NCBI GenBank assembly: GCA_027625915.1
Contig: JANTQA010000063.1
Span: 7,397,501-7,461,500, forward strand
Reading direction: 5' to 3'
Origin: Anaeramoeba flamelloides
Taxonomy: Eukaryota > Metamonada > Anaeramoebidae
Length of the DNA stretch: 64,000 nt
Part shown: positions 23,511 through 34,074 of the stretch, piece by piece
How the letters are laid out: every line of letters starts with the position of its first letter
Position numbering within the stretch: position 1 is the stretch's first letter
The notes under the pieces: model-generated
What the model was told of the DNA's origin: nothing
The model's input: the letters and a program-made list of their open reading frames with translations, nothing else
The model's database searches: none
Program-made: the position numbers and the translations under genes

Positions 23511-24316
23511 ATCAAATATTCCCGAAAATACCCTAAAATCGAAAATACTCGAAAAATTTTTAAACAACTTAAAAAAACACTTTTTGAAAAACATCTAAGA
23601 AACACTTATGCGAAGGCACTCTGTTTAATGATAAAATTAGATTTTTAGTAGAAAATATTTTTTTTTTTGAGGGAAAATATCAAAATTCAAAAAATTACAA
23701 ATTTTTTAGGGAATAGTTTTTAACCCATTTTGTGTGAAAGGAATTGGTATCTTAAATGTTTGTAACATTTCTGATCATTTCTAAATGGTATTAACAAATG
23801 AGAGAAAATGTCTCTGTTAAGACAATTTCTAATTGTGTATCATTACTCATAATTTTGTAGTCTTAAATGCAATCCAAAAATAACCAATAAATATCTAATC
23901 GTACATACACGTACCCTACAAAATGTTACCTAAACCAAACCCGATTTAACTCCCCACCCCAAAAGAGAAATTGGTTTAATCTATCCCATCCAACAAACCC
24001 CTTACTCCACCCAAACATACAAACACACACCATGTCGAACCGAACACAACACATACCAATACCCTGGAATACACATACACCTACCCTAACAAGTACGAAC
24101 ATACCCAAATATACTCAAAAGGTGTCATAAACTTTTCAGAGTGGTCCAAATTAGAAAAATCAAAAAAAAAATATTTCGTCCAAACGGAAAATTGTTATTT
24201 TACCATAAAAATATATCACTTGGGTTTCTTCAAAGTTCGTCCATAACGTGTTTTTTAGTTGTTTAAAAAATTTTCTAGTATTTTCGATTTTGGGGTATTT
24301 TCGGAAATATTTCAAA
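23511..24316. repeat. Inverted repeat enclosing a C-rich, G-poor segment
   Basis: An arm of about 70 bp at 23511-23582 (CCGAAAATACCCTAAAATCG, then AAACAACTTAAAAAAACAC) is repeated inverted at about 24244-24316. Between the arms, 23900-24115 is strongly C-rich and G-poor on the + strand, unlike anything else in the window. The frame reported on its minus strand (23926-24108) is just the translation of this G-rich complement. The enclosed segment may be cargo of a foldback element, or a transcribed low-complexity insert. Confidence 0.65.
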
Positions 24317-25331
24317 CCCCTTATTTTCAAACTCAAAAATAATCAACAATTTCAACCTTCAGATAAATTCTTTTTGTTGTGGATTCATGGATTTTTATTG
24401 TTCCTTGGCCCAATAAAAATAAGAAAAAAAAGCTAGTTTAAAAAGAACAAAAAAAATTTCCATTCTATACTTTTTATTTATATACCCTGGGGAGTACTTT
24501 AAAATTCTATACCTCTATTACCTATGTATATACATATTTCTTTTTGATTTTTTATGGCTTTATATTTTCTTACCCTTCTCTAACCAACTCAAACTTTATA
24601 TTGATTATAATCCTTTGTAAAAAAAAAAAAAAAAACCATCCTCAATTGCAAGAATATATTATATATTTCATAGTTTTATGAAATATATATCTAAAGACAC
24701 TGTGAATAATTATTTTCTTTAATACTAATAAATCTTATATTCACAAAATAATGTTCGAAGAAAAAAAAAAATTCGTTATATTTAATTTGAAGTTATAAAA
24801 GAACAAACTGATACAAAAGAAATTTGAGATAATGAATCGACTTGATAGAATACATCTTCAAACACTTTAATAATAATTTAATAAATAATTACTTGATATT
24901 TTCTTTTTAATAATTATTTTATTTAATTAAAAAACAGGAGGATTACATCATGCTAAAAAAGCACAAGCATCTGGCTTTTGATACATAAATGATATTGTTC
25001 TTGGCATTTTGGAATTATTAAAATATTTCCCAAGAGTTTTATATATTGACATTGATATTCATCATGGTGATGGCGTGGAAGAAGCGTTTTTTAATAATCG
25101 TCGAGTAATGACTTGCAGTTTTCATAAATATGGTGATGGTTATTTTCCTGGAACGGGTTTGTAATTTTTTTTTTTAAAATTTTATTATTAATATTTTTTC
25201 GGTTTTGTTTAACAGAGTTAATTTCACTGATCAAAGTAGTTTTTTATTTTTTTTTTATTTTTTTTTATTTCCAAACTTTATTAAATATTCAAATAGATAT
25301 AGATATCGATATATATATATATATATCACAG

Positions 25332-26025
25332 GTATTACGGTTTTTCGTTTTAAAGCGATGAAAGACTTATAAAATCGTGTTTTTTCGAATTTTTTAAATG
25401 TTTTTTCGTTTCATTCGTTGTTTTCGTTTTTTTTTTGAAAAAGTCCTCGAATTCTTTTGAAATCGGACCTTTCGTTTCTGGGATATGAAAAAACAGATAT
25501 GAAAAAACTCAAAAACAGCGAAAAAAACACCAACTATATCTAGCTAGGAGTAATTGTCTCAAATGTGCTAGAAAACAATTTTAATTTGTGGTTTCCCATT
25601 TAAGTGTGGTGGTGGTGAGGCTTTGGTTTTAAAGTCTCTGGAAATAGTTTGATTTTCTATTTTGAAAACTTCAAAATAATACAAAGTGAATTTCCGTTTT
25701 AAACTCTTTTAAAACTTTAAACACTGAGTTTAAAAATTAACTTTTCTAAATAAATTACAATTTGAGGAGGAGTGGTAGTTCAAATTTTCAATTTTTCAAG
25801 ATATCAAATTAGATCAGCTAAACCAAATTTTTTACATTGTGATTACACTTACATTATAATATTCTTTATTGATCACAAAAAAATATTAAAAATGTTTATC
25901 ATAAAAAAAATTTTTTTTTCACAATTACTAATTTGGAAAAGGTGATCAGTAATTTTTTTTGTTATATGAATTCTACTACAACTTATGAGCAAGACAATAA
26001 TATTAAAATTTTTTTGATAATATAA
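25332..26025 (-). repeat. Long CACAGG-end dispersed repeat, reverse copy
   Basis: Begins CACAGGTATTACGGTTTTTC right after a (TA)n array (about 25308-25330). It then follows the reverse complement of 4325-5009, including ATAAAATCGTGTTTTTTC and TTTCGTTTCTGGGATATG. It lies in deacetylase intron 2. Confidence 0.65.
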
Positions 26026-26519
26026 GCAAGTTTAACCCTATTTTTTTTACTTAATCATTATCATATTTATCGTTTCTGAACAGTTATTTCTTTAAGGGAT
26101 TACTTTATTAACTCTTGTACAAAAATAATAATTTCATTTTTTTATTATTTATTTTTTTACAAAATTGTTTTCAAACAATTCTTTTGTCACTTTTTTTCAA
26201 AATTGGGGATTTCTACATTTTTAAATAATATATTTCTTTGTTCAAATAATGAGAAAATTTCAAAGAATGCTAAAACACAAGTAATAACTCTTTTCACTTT
26301 TTAAATTAATGTTAAGAATTCTATTAGTATTTCTCTATTAAATTTAAAAAGTCTCTATTATTTATTTACTTGAACATAACAATTGGAAATTGATGAACTA
26401 ACAAAGATAAAATTAGAACCAGTAACACGCATACAGAGAAGTTTAAAATTAGAGTACCCGTTAAATTTGATATTAAAATCATTCGTATTTAATTGATTTT
26501 CTTTTTTGTTTACAAACTA

Positions 26520-27068
26520 TTTTTCATAAATTTTGACTCACTTTATAATGTTAATGGGAGTTGTTTTGAGGGTTTATTCCAGTATTCTTAACAAAAAATA
26601 TTTTCAAATTTTTGGATCAGAATCATTTTTTCTAATTTTGCACATTTTAGTTTTGCTTTTTCAAATTTTTTTTTTTCTTTTTTTGTTTTTTAAAAAAAGA
26701 TCATGTGGAAAAAAAAAAGAGATCTTCGAAAAGACAAATAATCACTAAGAAAATTGAGACTATGTAATGTCTTTGAAAATGGATTTAATTATTAATAAAA
26801 AATATTGTTGTTCAACTTTTTTTCAGTGAAAGTCCAGTAATAAAAAATGGGTAATGCTCATTTCAAAAATTGTGACTCACTTTTTTTTAGTTCTTGGTTT
26901 TATTTTTTTTTTAATTTTTAATATATCAGACTTTTATAGATTTAGAATAATTTAAAAGTGAATTACAAATCATATTTAGTTATTAATTGTTCTTGAATAC
27001 TAAAGGATAATTTTTTTTTTTTCAATTTATTATTTCAGGTGAGTCACAATTTTTGAAAAAGAGTTTAC
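26520..27068 (-). repeat. GTGAGTCA dispersed repeat, reverse copy
   Basis: Reverse-complement match to 5038-5645. TGACTCAC/GTGAGTCA-type words recur at about 26535, 26875 and 27040, giving the element an internal periodic motif. Confidence 0.6.
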
Positions 27069-27384
27069 TATTTTTTTGTTGTGATCGATCAAAAAAATTT
27101 CTTTTTAAAAAGTATTTAATTACATTAAAAAAATTTTAATTCACAATTTTTTAATTGCTTTTTGGTAACAAGCCAAAATAAATATTTAAAATCAATCATA
27201 CTTTCAATTATTTTTATATTTTCTTTATTGATTTTTTTTTTTGATTTCAAGAATGAAGGATTTTTGAGATATACTAAATAAGATAAAAAAATCTTTAATA
27301 ATGCAAATTTTCGAAAAAAAATTGTTAATATAGGCAAAACACATGGGATTTGCCTTTTTAATTTATCATTTAACTAAAAATCCC

Positions 27385-27410
<26 letters not shown>

Positions 27411-27415
<5 letters not shown>

Positions 27416-27484
27416 AAACGGATTTTACGCGTCGCTCACGCGTGCGCAAACGCGTTTCATTATATCAACAAAATCGTCATACCT

Positions 27485-27487
<3 letters not shown>
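27411..27487 (-). repeat. 77 bp GC-rich unit inside (TA)n, copy 2
   Basis: Exactly 77 bp and inverted relative to 3372-3448, with the same CACAGGTATGACGATTTT start, GCGTGAGCGACGC core and CGTTTCTCTG end. It is bracketed by (TA)n at about 27385-27410 and 27488-27516. Interior differences are scattered, but the length is identical. Confidence 0.75.
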
Positions 27488-27520
<33 letters not shown>

Positions 27521-27533
27521 CATAAGTCACAGA

Positions 27534-27610
27534 TAAGACGATTTTTTTAATTTCATTAAAAGCGTTTTGCACACACGAGAGGACTCATAAAATTCGTTTT
27601 TATGATATGT
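27534..27610 (+). repeat. 77 bp unit, decayed copy 3
   Basis: CACAGATAAGACGATTTTTT, AAAAGCGTTTTGCACACACG and AATTCGTTTTTATGAT align with the two better copies. Much of the GC-rich core has shifted toward A/T. It follows a (TA)n array by about 20 bases. Confidence 0.55.
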
Positions 27611-27632
27611 ATATATTCAATACACAAAAAAA

Positions 27633-28154
27633 TTAGATGAGCTGATCTAATTTGGAATTAGTAAAAAAGTTAAATTTTGACCACTTTTCTTCCCCAACTA
27701 GTAATTTTTTTAAAAAAATATTAATTCACTTTCTCAGTGTTTAAAGAGTTTACAATTTTCAAGAGTGTTAAACGAAATACCTACTTGGTATTGTTTTGGC
27801 GTTTTCAAAATAGAAAATAAAATTATTTTCATGGTTTTAAATGCAAAAACTCCCACTTAAGTGAGAAATCGCGAATTCTCATTGTTTTCCAAGGCTTTTA
27901 AGAGAATTACATCCTACCTGTATATAATTGTTTTTTTTTTATACCGTTGTTTTTAAGTTTTTTCATTTGCATTTTTTCGCACCCCAGAAACGAAAAGTAT
28001 AATTTCAAAAGAATTCAAGAACTTTTTTCAAAAAATAAAAAAATAAAATTATGGATGTAACAAAAAAACATTGGTAAAAAATTTGAAAAAACACGATTTT
28101 ATAAGTCATTCGTGATTTTAAAACAAAAAATCCAACTACCCCCGAGATAGATAA

Positions 28155-28197
<43 letters not shown>
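27633..28197 (+). repeat. Long dispersed repeat at (TA)n, copy 3
   Basis: Collinear with 4500-5037: GCTGATCTAATTTGGAA, CCCAGAAACGAAAAGTATAA and AAACACGATTTTATAAGTC, ending in a (AT)n array at 28160-28197. The CCTGTG end is diverged here. Confidence 0.6.
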
Positions 28198-28199
<2 letters not shown>

Positions 28200-28374
28200 C
28201 TGTCACGATTATCGCCTTTTGCAAAGAATTACTTTTACCTTAATTTTAAAAATACGATCATCTATCAAGATATAACAACAGTAAACAATTTGGTGAATCA
28301 GAACAAGCAATATAAAAAGTTCAAATAAAAAATAAAAATCAAAATTTTTTTTTCAAATTTCTTTTTTTAAGGGA

Positions 28375-28870
28375 GTAAGTACATTTTAACAATTTTGAGT
28401 AACAAAGTTTATTCGAAATTGAATCATTCAAACCATTTCATTAACAAAATACATTAAAGTTTAAAAAAAAGTGGAACTGGAATATATCCATAGTATAATG
28501 TATTTACATACCTACAAATTAAAAAATTAAAATCAAAATTATTAAAAAAATGATCAAGAAAAAATAAATAAAAAACATTTATATCTTGATCTTATTTATA
28601 AAATTTTAAACAATTACTTCTTCCTTACTTACTTTTATTTTTAATTCTTACGGAAAAATTTTAATTGGTAAAATTTTTGAGAAATAAATTACTTCCTTTA
28701 TTTCTAAACAATTTTCAAAATGAAATTTAATTCCTATTTTGATTTGATTAATCCAATTCTAGAAGTGATCAAAGAAAATATGATATTTTTAAATACTCCT
28801 TTACAAATACAAACTAAATTCCAAAAATTTGGACACAGTTTAAAAAATTGAAAGAATAAAAATACTACAC
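28375..28870 (+). repeat. Dispersed repeat shared with 56600-57060
   Basis: Shared blocks include ACATTTTAACAATTTTGAGT, TTCGAAATTGAAT, ATTTACATACC and TTTTTAATTCT. There is no coding frame. The limits are approximate. Confidence 0.5.
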
Positions 28871-29045
28871 TTTACAGCCAATTTGGAAATAATTTTGATT
28901 TTACAAACTATTTCATTTTTTGTCTTTTTTGCTTTGTTTTCATTTCGTTTTTTACCAGTTACATAATCTGTTTCATTAGATCTATATTTTTTTTTCGATG
29001 GTTGGTTGAAGGCTGATGTTGAGTTTGTTAAATAGAAAAATCACA

Positions 29046-29639
29046 AAAGCCATTTCCAAGAAAGTGAACAAAATTTATTTTAAAATATCCCTATTAAACT
29101 CAAACTTCAAAAAAGTATTTAAATATCCAAAATTATTGAACATCATTATTGATTCTTGATAATAATTCAATTTGTTTGTTAGTATGTTATTACATTAATA
29201 AAAGATATTAAATTTTCTGATCTCGATTTTATCTGATATTTTTTAGGTGTGAAAATTGCTATTTATTATTTTCTTTAATGATCGTGAAAAATTTTTTCAT
29301 AAATTCTTTAATCCCGACAAATTTTCCAAACGAATGTGAGACATATAACTGTATTTTATTGTTTAAAAAATCACTTGTTTTTTTACCATATTTCCAGTTT
29401 TTTATGAAATTGGTCTTACCTTGATATCCCAAAAAAAGTGTTGTTTTTTTTTTTTTTTTCATTTTTTAGAAATATTTTAATGAACATATTTTGAAATAAA
29501 TACAATCATAATTGATTCAACGAGGATTAATATTAATGTTAATTTGATATCATCAATTTACCAATAGCCCCACCTAACAAAGATGATTTTTTGTAAAATT
29601 TAAAAAAAAAAATGTGCCACACTTTTTCGAAATACCTTA
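29046..29639 (+). mobile_element. ~594 bp MITE (AAGCTATTTCC family), forward copy
   Basis: Starts AAGCCATTTCCAAGAAAGTG and ends CACTTTTTCGAAATACCTTA, an inverted pair. It shares long interior stretches with 43298-43862 and 50857-51448 (for example TATTGATTCTTGATAATAAT and TCTGATCTCGATTTTATCTG). It lies in deacetylase intron 2, about 200 bases before exon block 3. Confidence 0.8.
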
Positions 29640-30207
29640 TTTTAATAAGATTTAATTTAAAAGTTATCCTTGAACACTACATAAGAATTTTTTTTTTTTT
29701 TTTCGATTTAGTTTTTTCAAGTGATTCACAATTTTTAAAATATGGTTTATTTTCCTTATAATATGGTATCTAATAACAAAATTTTCTCTTTTTTGTTATT
29801 ATTTTCTTACTATTTATTTTAACGTAATAAAATTAATAGGGAATATTAAAGACATTGCAAAGAAAAAGGAAAATATTATTCTGTAAATTTCCCACTACTT
29901 GATGGAATTTATGAAAACGGATATTATAATTATTTTAAACAAACTATAAATTCAATAAATTATTTTTTCCAGCCATCAGCAATTGTCATGCAATGTGGGG
30001 CTGATTCCTTAGCTGGTGATCGATTAGGGTGTTTTAATTTAGAAATAAAAGGGCAAATGTGTGTCTTATGTCAAGAGTTTAAACATCCCATTATTGATTT
30101 TAGGAGGAGGCGGATATACCCGAAGAAATGTAGCAAAATGTTGGACTTATGAAACAGCCTTATTGACCGACAATTCTGATCTCTGAGAAAAATTACCCGA
30201 AACTGAA

Positions 30208-30406
30208 TACAGTCAGTTCCACTTTTAAGACACAAACTTTGAACGAAATTTAAGGCACAAAAAAATCTTAAATTAAGGCACAAAATTTGTAATATTTTTT
30301 TTTACAATTTATTTTACTAGAATCTGAATATTGTGCCTTAAATGAGATTATTATTGTTCCTTAAATTTCGTTGAATGTTTGTGCCTTAAAAGTGGAACTG
30401 ACTGTA
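30208..30406. mobile_element. 199 bp MITE (CAGTCAGTTCCAC family) inside deacetylase exon
   Basis: Terminal inverted repeats begin CAGTCAGTTCCACTTTTAAG, and TA is duplicated at both ends (Tc1/mariner-type target). Removing the element and one TA restores the codons for PETEYTDYFG, a conserved deacetylase stretch, so the insertion point is exact. A second 199 bp copy is at 53923-54121. It has no coding capacity. Confidence 0.92.
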
Positions 30407-30931
30407 TACTGACTATTTTGGAAGGAATATAATCTCTTTGTATTAGAAATCAAAAATTGCCATCTTAATAAAAACACAAAAAGATATCTTGAAGATACAT
30501 ATAAACAAGTATATGAAAACTTACGGTTACTTAGAGGCACCCCATCTGTGGAAATGGAAATATCAACGAACGAACAGGATCTCAAATTGTTTGATTTAAA
30601 CAAAAAAGAATCAATGGAAGACCTAGATCCAGATGTAAGAATACACCCACTCCTTTGGTCTAAAACAATAGAACCAAATAATTCTTTTTTCGAAGATCCA
30701 GACTTAAGTCTTAAATACTTTGTAAAATCACCAATTTTGGATCCTGAAATTTCAAATGAGAATTTATTTAATTTTGATTATTTATTAAAAGAAAAACAAT
30801 ATTTTTCAAAATTTAAACAACCTAATTTGGGGTTAAAAAGAAATTTTTCAAAAGAGACATTATATAATTTAACAGATTCAAAGAATTCTTTAAAGATTTC
30901 ACTAGAACCTGATCAAAAAAAAAAATATTAA

Positions 30932-31421
30932 ATAAATAATTTTTACAATTTTTTAATTTTTTGATAAAAAAAAAAAAAATTAGTTATAACAATAAAATTT
31001 AATAACTATTAATGAATTGAAAATAAATTATAATCATCGTTTTATTCTGTTGTTTCAATAAATATATGATGATAACTTTAAAATATGATTTTTTATTACT
31101 TATAAAAAAATATTAAAATATAAAATTTTTTTTTTTTTTTTTTTATTATTTATTGTTTGTATTATTTTTTAAATTCTTGTTTTATTTTTTTTTGATTAAT
31201 TCTTTCTTTTTGTTTTAATTTTTGAAATTAAAAAAAAAAAAAACATAAAATTGTATACAAATTAGATTTTCATTTAAATTATTTATATTTTTATTATTTC
31301 CGGTTTTTTTTTTAGAATTATTATTATTTTTTTATTTCAAAAATAAATCAATAAAATTATTACAGTTATAAAAAACTAATTTTAATAATTGTCATTTTAA
31401 ATTTCCTTTAAAAACATTGAT
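30932..31421. other. Short spacer between deacetylase relic and SWEET gene
   Basis: Extremely A/T-rich with long homopolymer runs. It would hold the 3' ends of two convergent transcription units. No other feature was seen. Confidence 0.5.
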
Positions 31422-34008
31422 TTAAATAACTTTGTCTGTATTTGCTTTTTTTTGATTTTTGTCTTGATCAGCATTACGATAAAGAAAATAAATAAAAAAT
31501 AAAATCGCTGAAATGCAACAACTGATAGTGGATGGCAAGAACACCACTTTATTGTTGATCGATAACCCATAGAGACACCAAACCGTCGCCGAAGAGCCAT
31601 TTGCAATGATTCTATGTATCACCAATATTGAAGAATCTTTTGTTTTGATGATTTTTCTCTTTGTAAGTTGATTAATTTAATTAATTTGTTAATATATAAT
31701 ATCATTTATTATTTTTTTTTTATGTTTCAATATAAAATAATAAATGATTAAGTTCAAACTTGTGAAAACATATCAAATTATTTTTGGAATAATTCACTTT
31801 TCATATAAATACGAATACAAATATACTTTTTTGGAAATGAATAATTTATTATTTTATGTTCATAAGTTTAAATGCTTATTGCATCATATTAAAAATTAAA
31901 ATCCGTTTTGCAGAAACCGATTAAATTATCATTACTCGGAAGTTTATAACAGGGCTATTAATGAACACCTTTTCAATAATTACAACACATTTAAAAAATT
32001 GTTATTTTTAAAAAAATTATTTTTTAATCGTGTTTTTTAGAAGTCAGAAAATATTTTATCCTGAGTTTACTTATCGATTTTGATACTATAGAATTAGAAT
32101 TTTTATTTTAAAAAAAAATAATAATAAAAAAATCAAGGAGTTTAAAATTTTGGAAATAAAATTTCACAATTTTTCATTGGGTTACAATTATTGGAAAATA
32201 GTTGATCTCAGTTTTCCCACAGATTAAAAAATTGAATTTATTCCTCTTAACGAAAAAACATTTTTAAGAAAGTTAAAGACATAAAGCAATTATTTGAAGA
32301 TTAAATTGATTTTATAAATTAATCTTCATTCGATAAAAAGGGGAGAATAAACGGTGCAAATTTTCTAAATTATTGTTATTTTTTATGTTTTTTTTTTTTT
32401 TTAAATTGTATTTTTTGATTGATTGATTGATTGATTTTTAAGGGGAAAATAACTTCTTATTTCTCTCAATGGGGGAAATAAAAAAAATAATTTAGAACTA
32501 AAAAAGGAAAAAAGAAAAGAAAATCTTCCAAATACTAAGGTTTTAAATGTAAAGAAAATCCATACAGAACCTTTCGATCCATTAAAAAATAATCAGTTTT
32601 TTTAGTTTGTAGATTATTTTTCATTAAGGAGTTAAATGAGATTTTTTTTTTTTTAATTTTTATTCACCGTCATAATTGCATCTTGTGATTTTTCTTGTTC
32701 GCTGAACCCATTTTAATCTTATATTTTCATTTATATTTTCAAATACAAAAAAAAAAAAATTAAAAGATAATTTTGTATTATTGTGAATGATAGTTTTAAT
32801 ATTTTTATTTTTTTTTAAATGAAACGTAAACCTAAAATTTTTTGATTTAAAATTCTATTATATTGATCAATAGAATAAAATTTATCAAAATTAAATAAGC
32901 TATTCCCAAAAAATCAAGAAACATTTATTTTGTAATATCTTTTTTAAACTCAATTCGAATATAACTATTTTAATATCCAAAATTGTTATTGGATCGTTTT
33001 TTACTTCTTAATAATTCAATTTATTTATTAGTATGACATTACTTTAATTAAAGATACCAAAGTTTCTGACCACAATTTTAAATGATATTTTTTAGGATTT
33101 CAAAATTGGTGGTTACTGATAAATTCAAATAAATGTTTTAAAAATTTTTACTTGATCTTCCTTTTTGAAATTTTTATGCTCAAGCTTTGAATAAAGCATT
33201 TTATGAAGTCAAGTGTTAAAAAACTCTGTAAAATTAGTTGATCTTCAAAATATTCTTTGCCGTGGACTGTTTGATAAGAAACAGTTCTAAAATTTATAAA
33301 AATGGAAATTGAACTAAAAATTTTTTTAAAATTTTTTAGAATTTATCAGTATTTTTTTCTTTTTAATCGAAAAAATTGTTTTCCCTAGAGATTTAATCTT
33401 GATAGAATTTTCTCTATAGAAGGGGGAATTTTTAAAAAAAATTTATTGTTTAATGATTGGTTTATATCCTTTCTAATATTGTCCTTTTTTTTTTTTTTTA
33501 TTGAAATTGGCTGTGTAACTCGTTTTGTGTAAAAATATATGTATTTTTTTTTTTTTTTTTCAAAATATTTTAATGAACATTTTTTGAAATAGAACAAATG
33601 GTAATGATTTATTCGACAAGTAGTAATATTCCTCTTAATCTTATATAACCAATTTACAGATAGAATACTTAGAAAGAGAATATTATTTGAAATTTTTAAA
33701 AAAAATAACTACCTTTTTGGAAATGCCATACAAATAAAATTTCCAGGTTAGTATTTTTAGGATGGATAAGAAATACATTTAAATTGAATTTTTAGAAAAA
33801 CTTTATTCTTTCGAATTTAATTCAGATATATTTTATTTGCAATAATTTCAAATTAAAAAATAATTGAAGATGAACACTTTAAACATTCACTATTATATTA
33901 CACAACTTAATTACATACATACATATACATACTAATGTTATGATGTATTAATGTTAAAATTATATCAAATGATACATTCCAAAAATAAATGATATGTAGC
34001 GGTGGATT

Positions 34009-34074
<66 letters not shown>

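Larger units (their letters stand above)
16964..30931 (+). pseudogene. Class I histone deacetylase, decayed and expanded to 14 kb
   Basis: Relic of an RPD3/HDAC1-type lysine deacetylase. Block 1 (16964-17360) starts MTNKKRVSYLHDNEIG and ends GIAINWEG. Block 2 (24938-25156) holds [22 protein letters not shown] and YFPGTG. Block 3 (29840 on) holds [27 protein letters not shown] and CWTYETA. The tail continues to 30931 with KNTKRYLEDTYKQVYENLRL and a 100-residue extension. Blocks 1 and 2 join in phase across a 7577-base intron, and blocks 2 and 3 across 4683 bases. Zinc-site and catalytic motifs are still readable. Lesions: in-frame TAA at 17156, TGA at 24979 where the family has Cys in GFCYVND, a frame slip in the A-run near 29860, loss of about 5 bases near 30050, TGA at 30184, a 199 bp MITE at 30208 and a slip just after it. 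A functional enzyme is very unlikely. Confidence 0.88.

Noticed and set aside
23926-24108. Cys/Val/Trp-rich minus-strand frame
   Set aside because: It is a by-product of the G-rich complement of the C-rich block, with no motif.
24979-24981. In-frame TGA at the Cys of the deacetylase GFCYVND motif, as a possible selenocysteine or reassigned codon
   Set aside because: The same gene also has an in-frame TAA, a second TGA, frame slips and a MITE in an exon. Other genes here end normally (TAA in both Ras genes, SWEET and the Q-rich gene, TAG in PIG-C), so decay explains it better.
33385-33597. 70-codon minus-strand frame in SWEET intron 2
   Set aside because: It lies within a MITE copy and is not conserved among its relatives.
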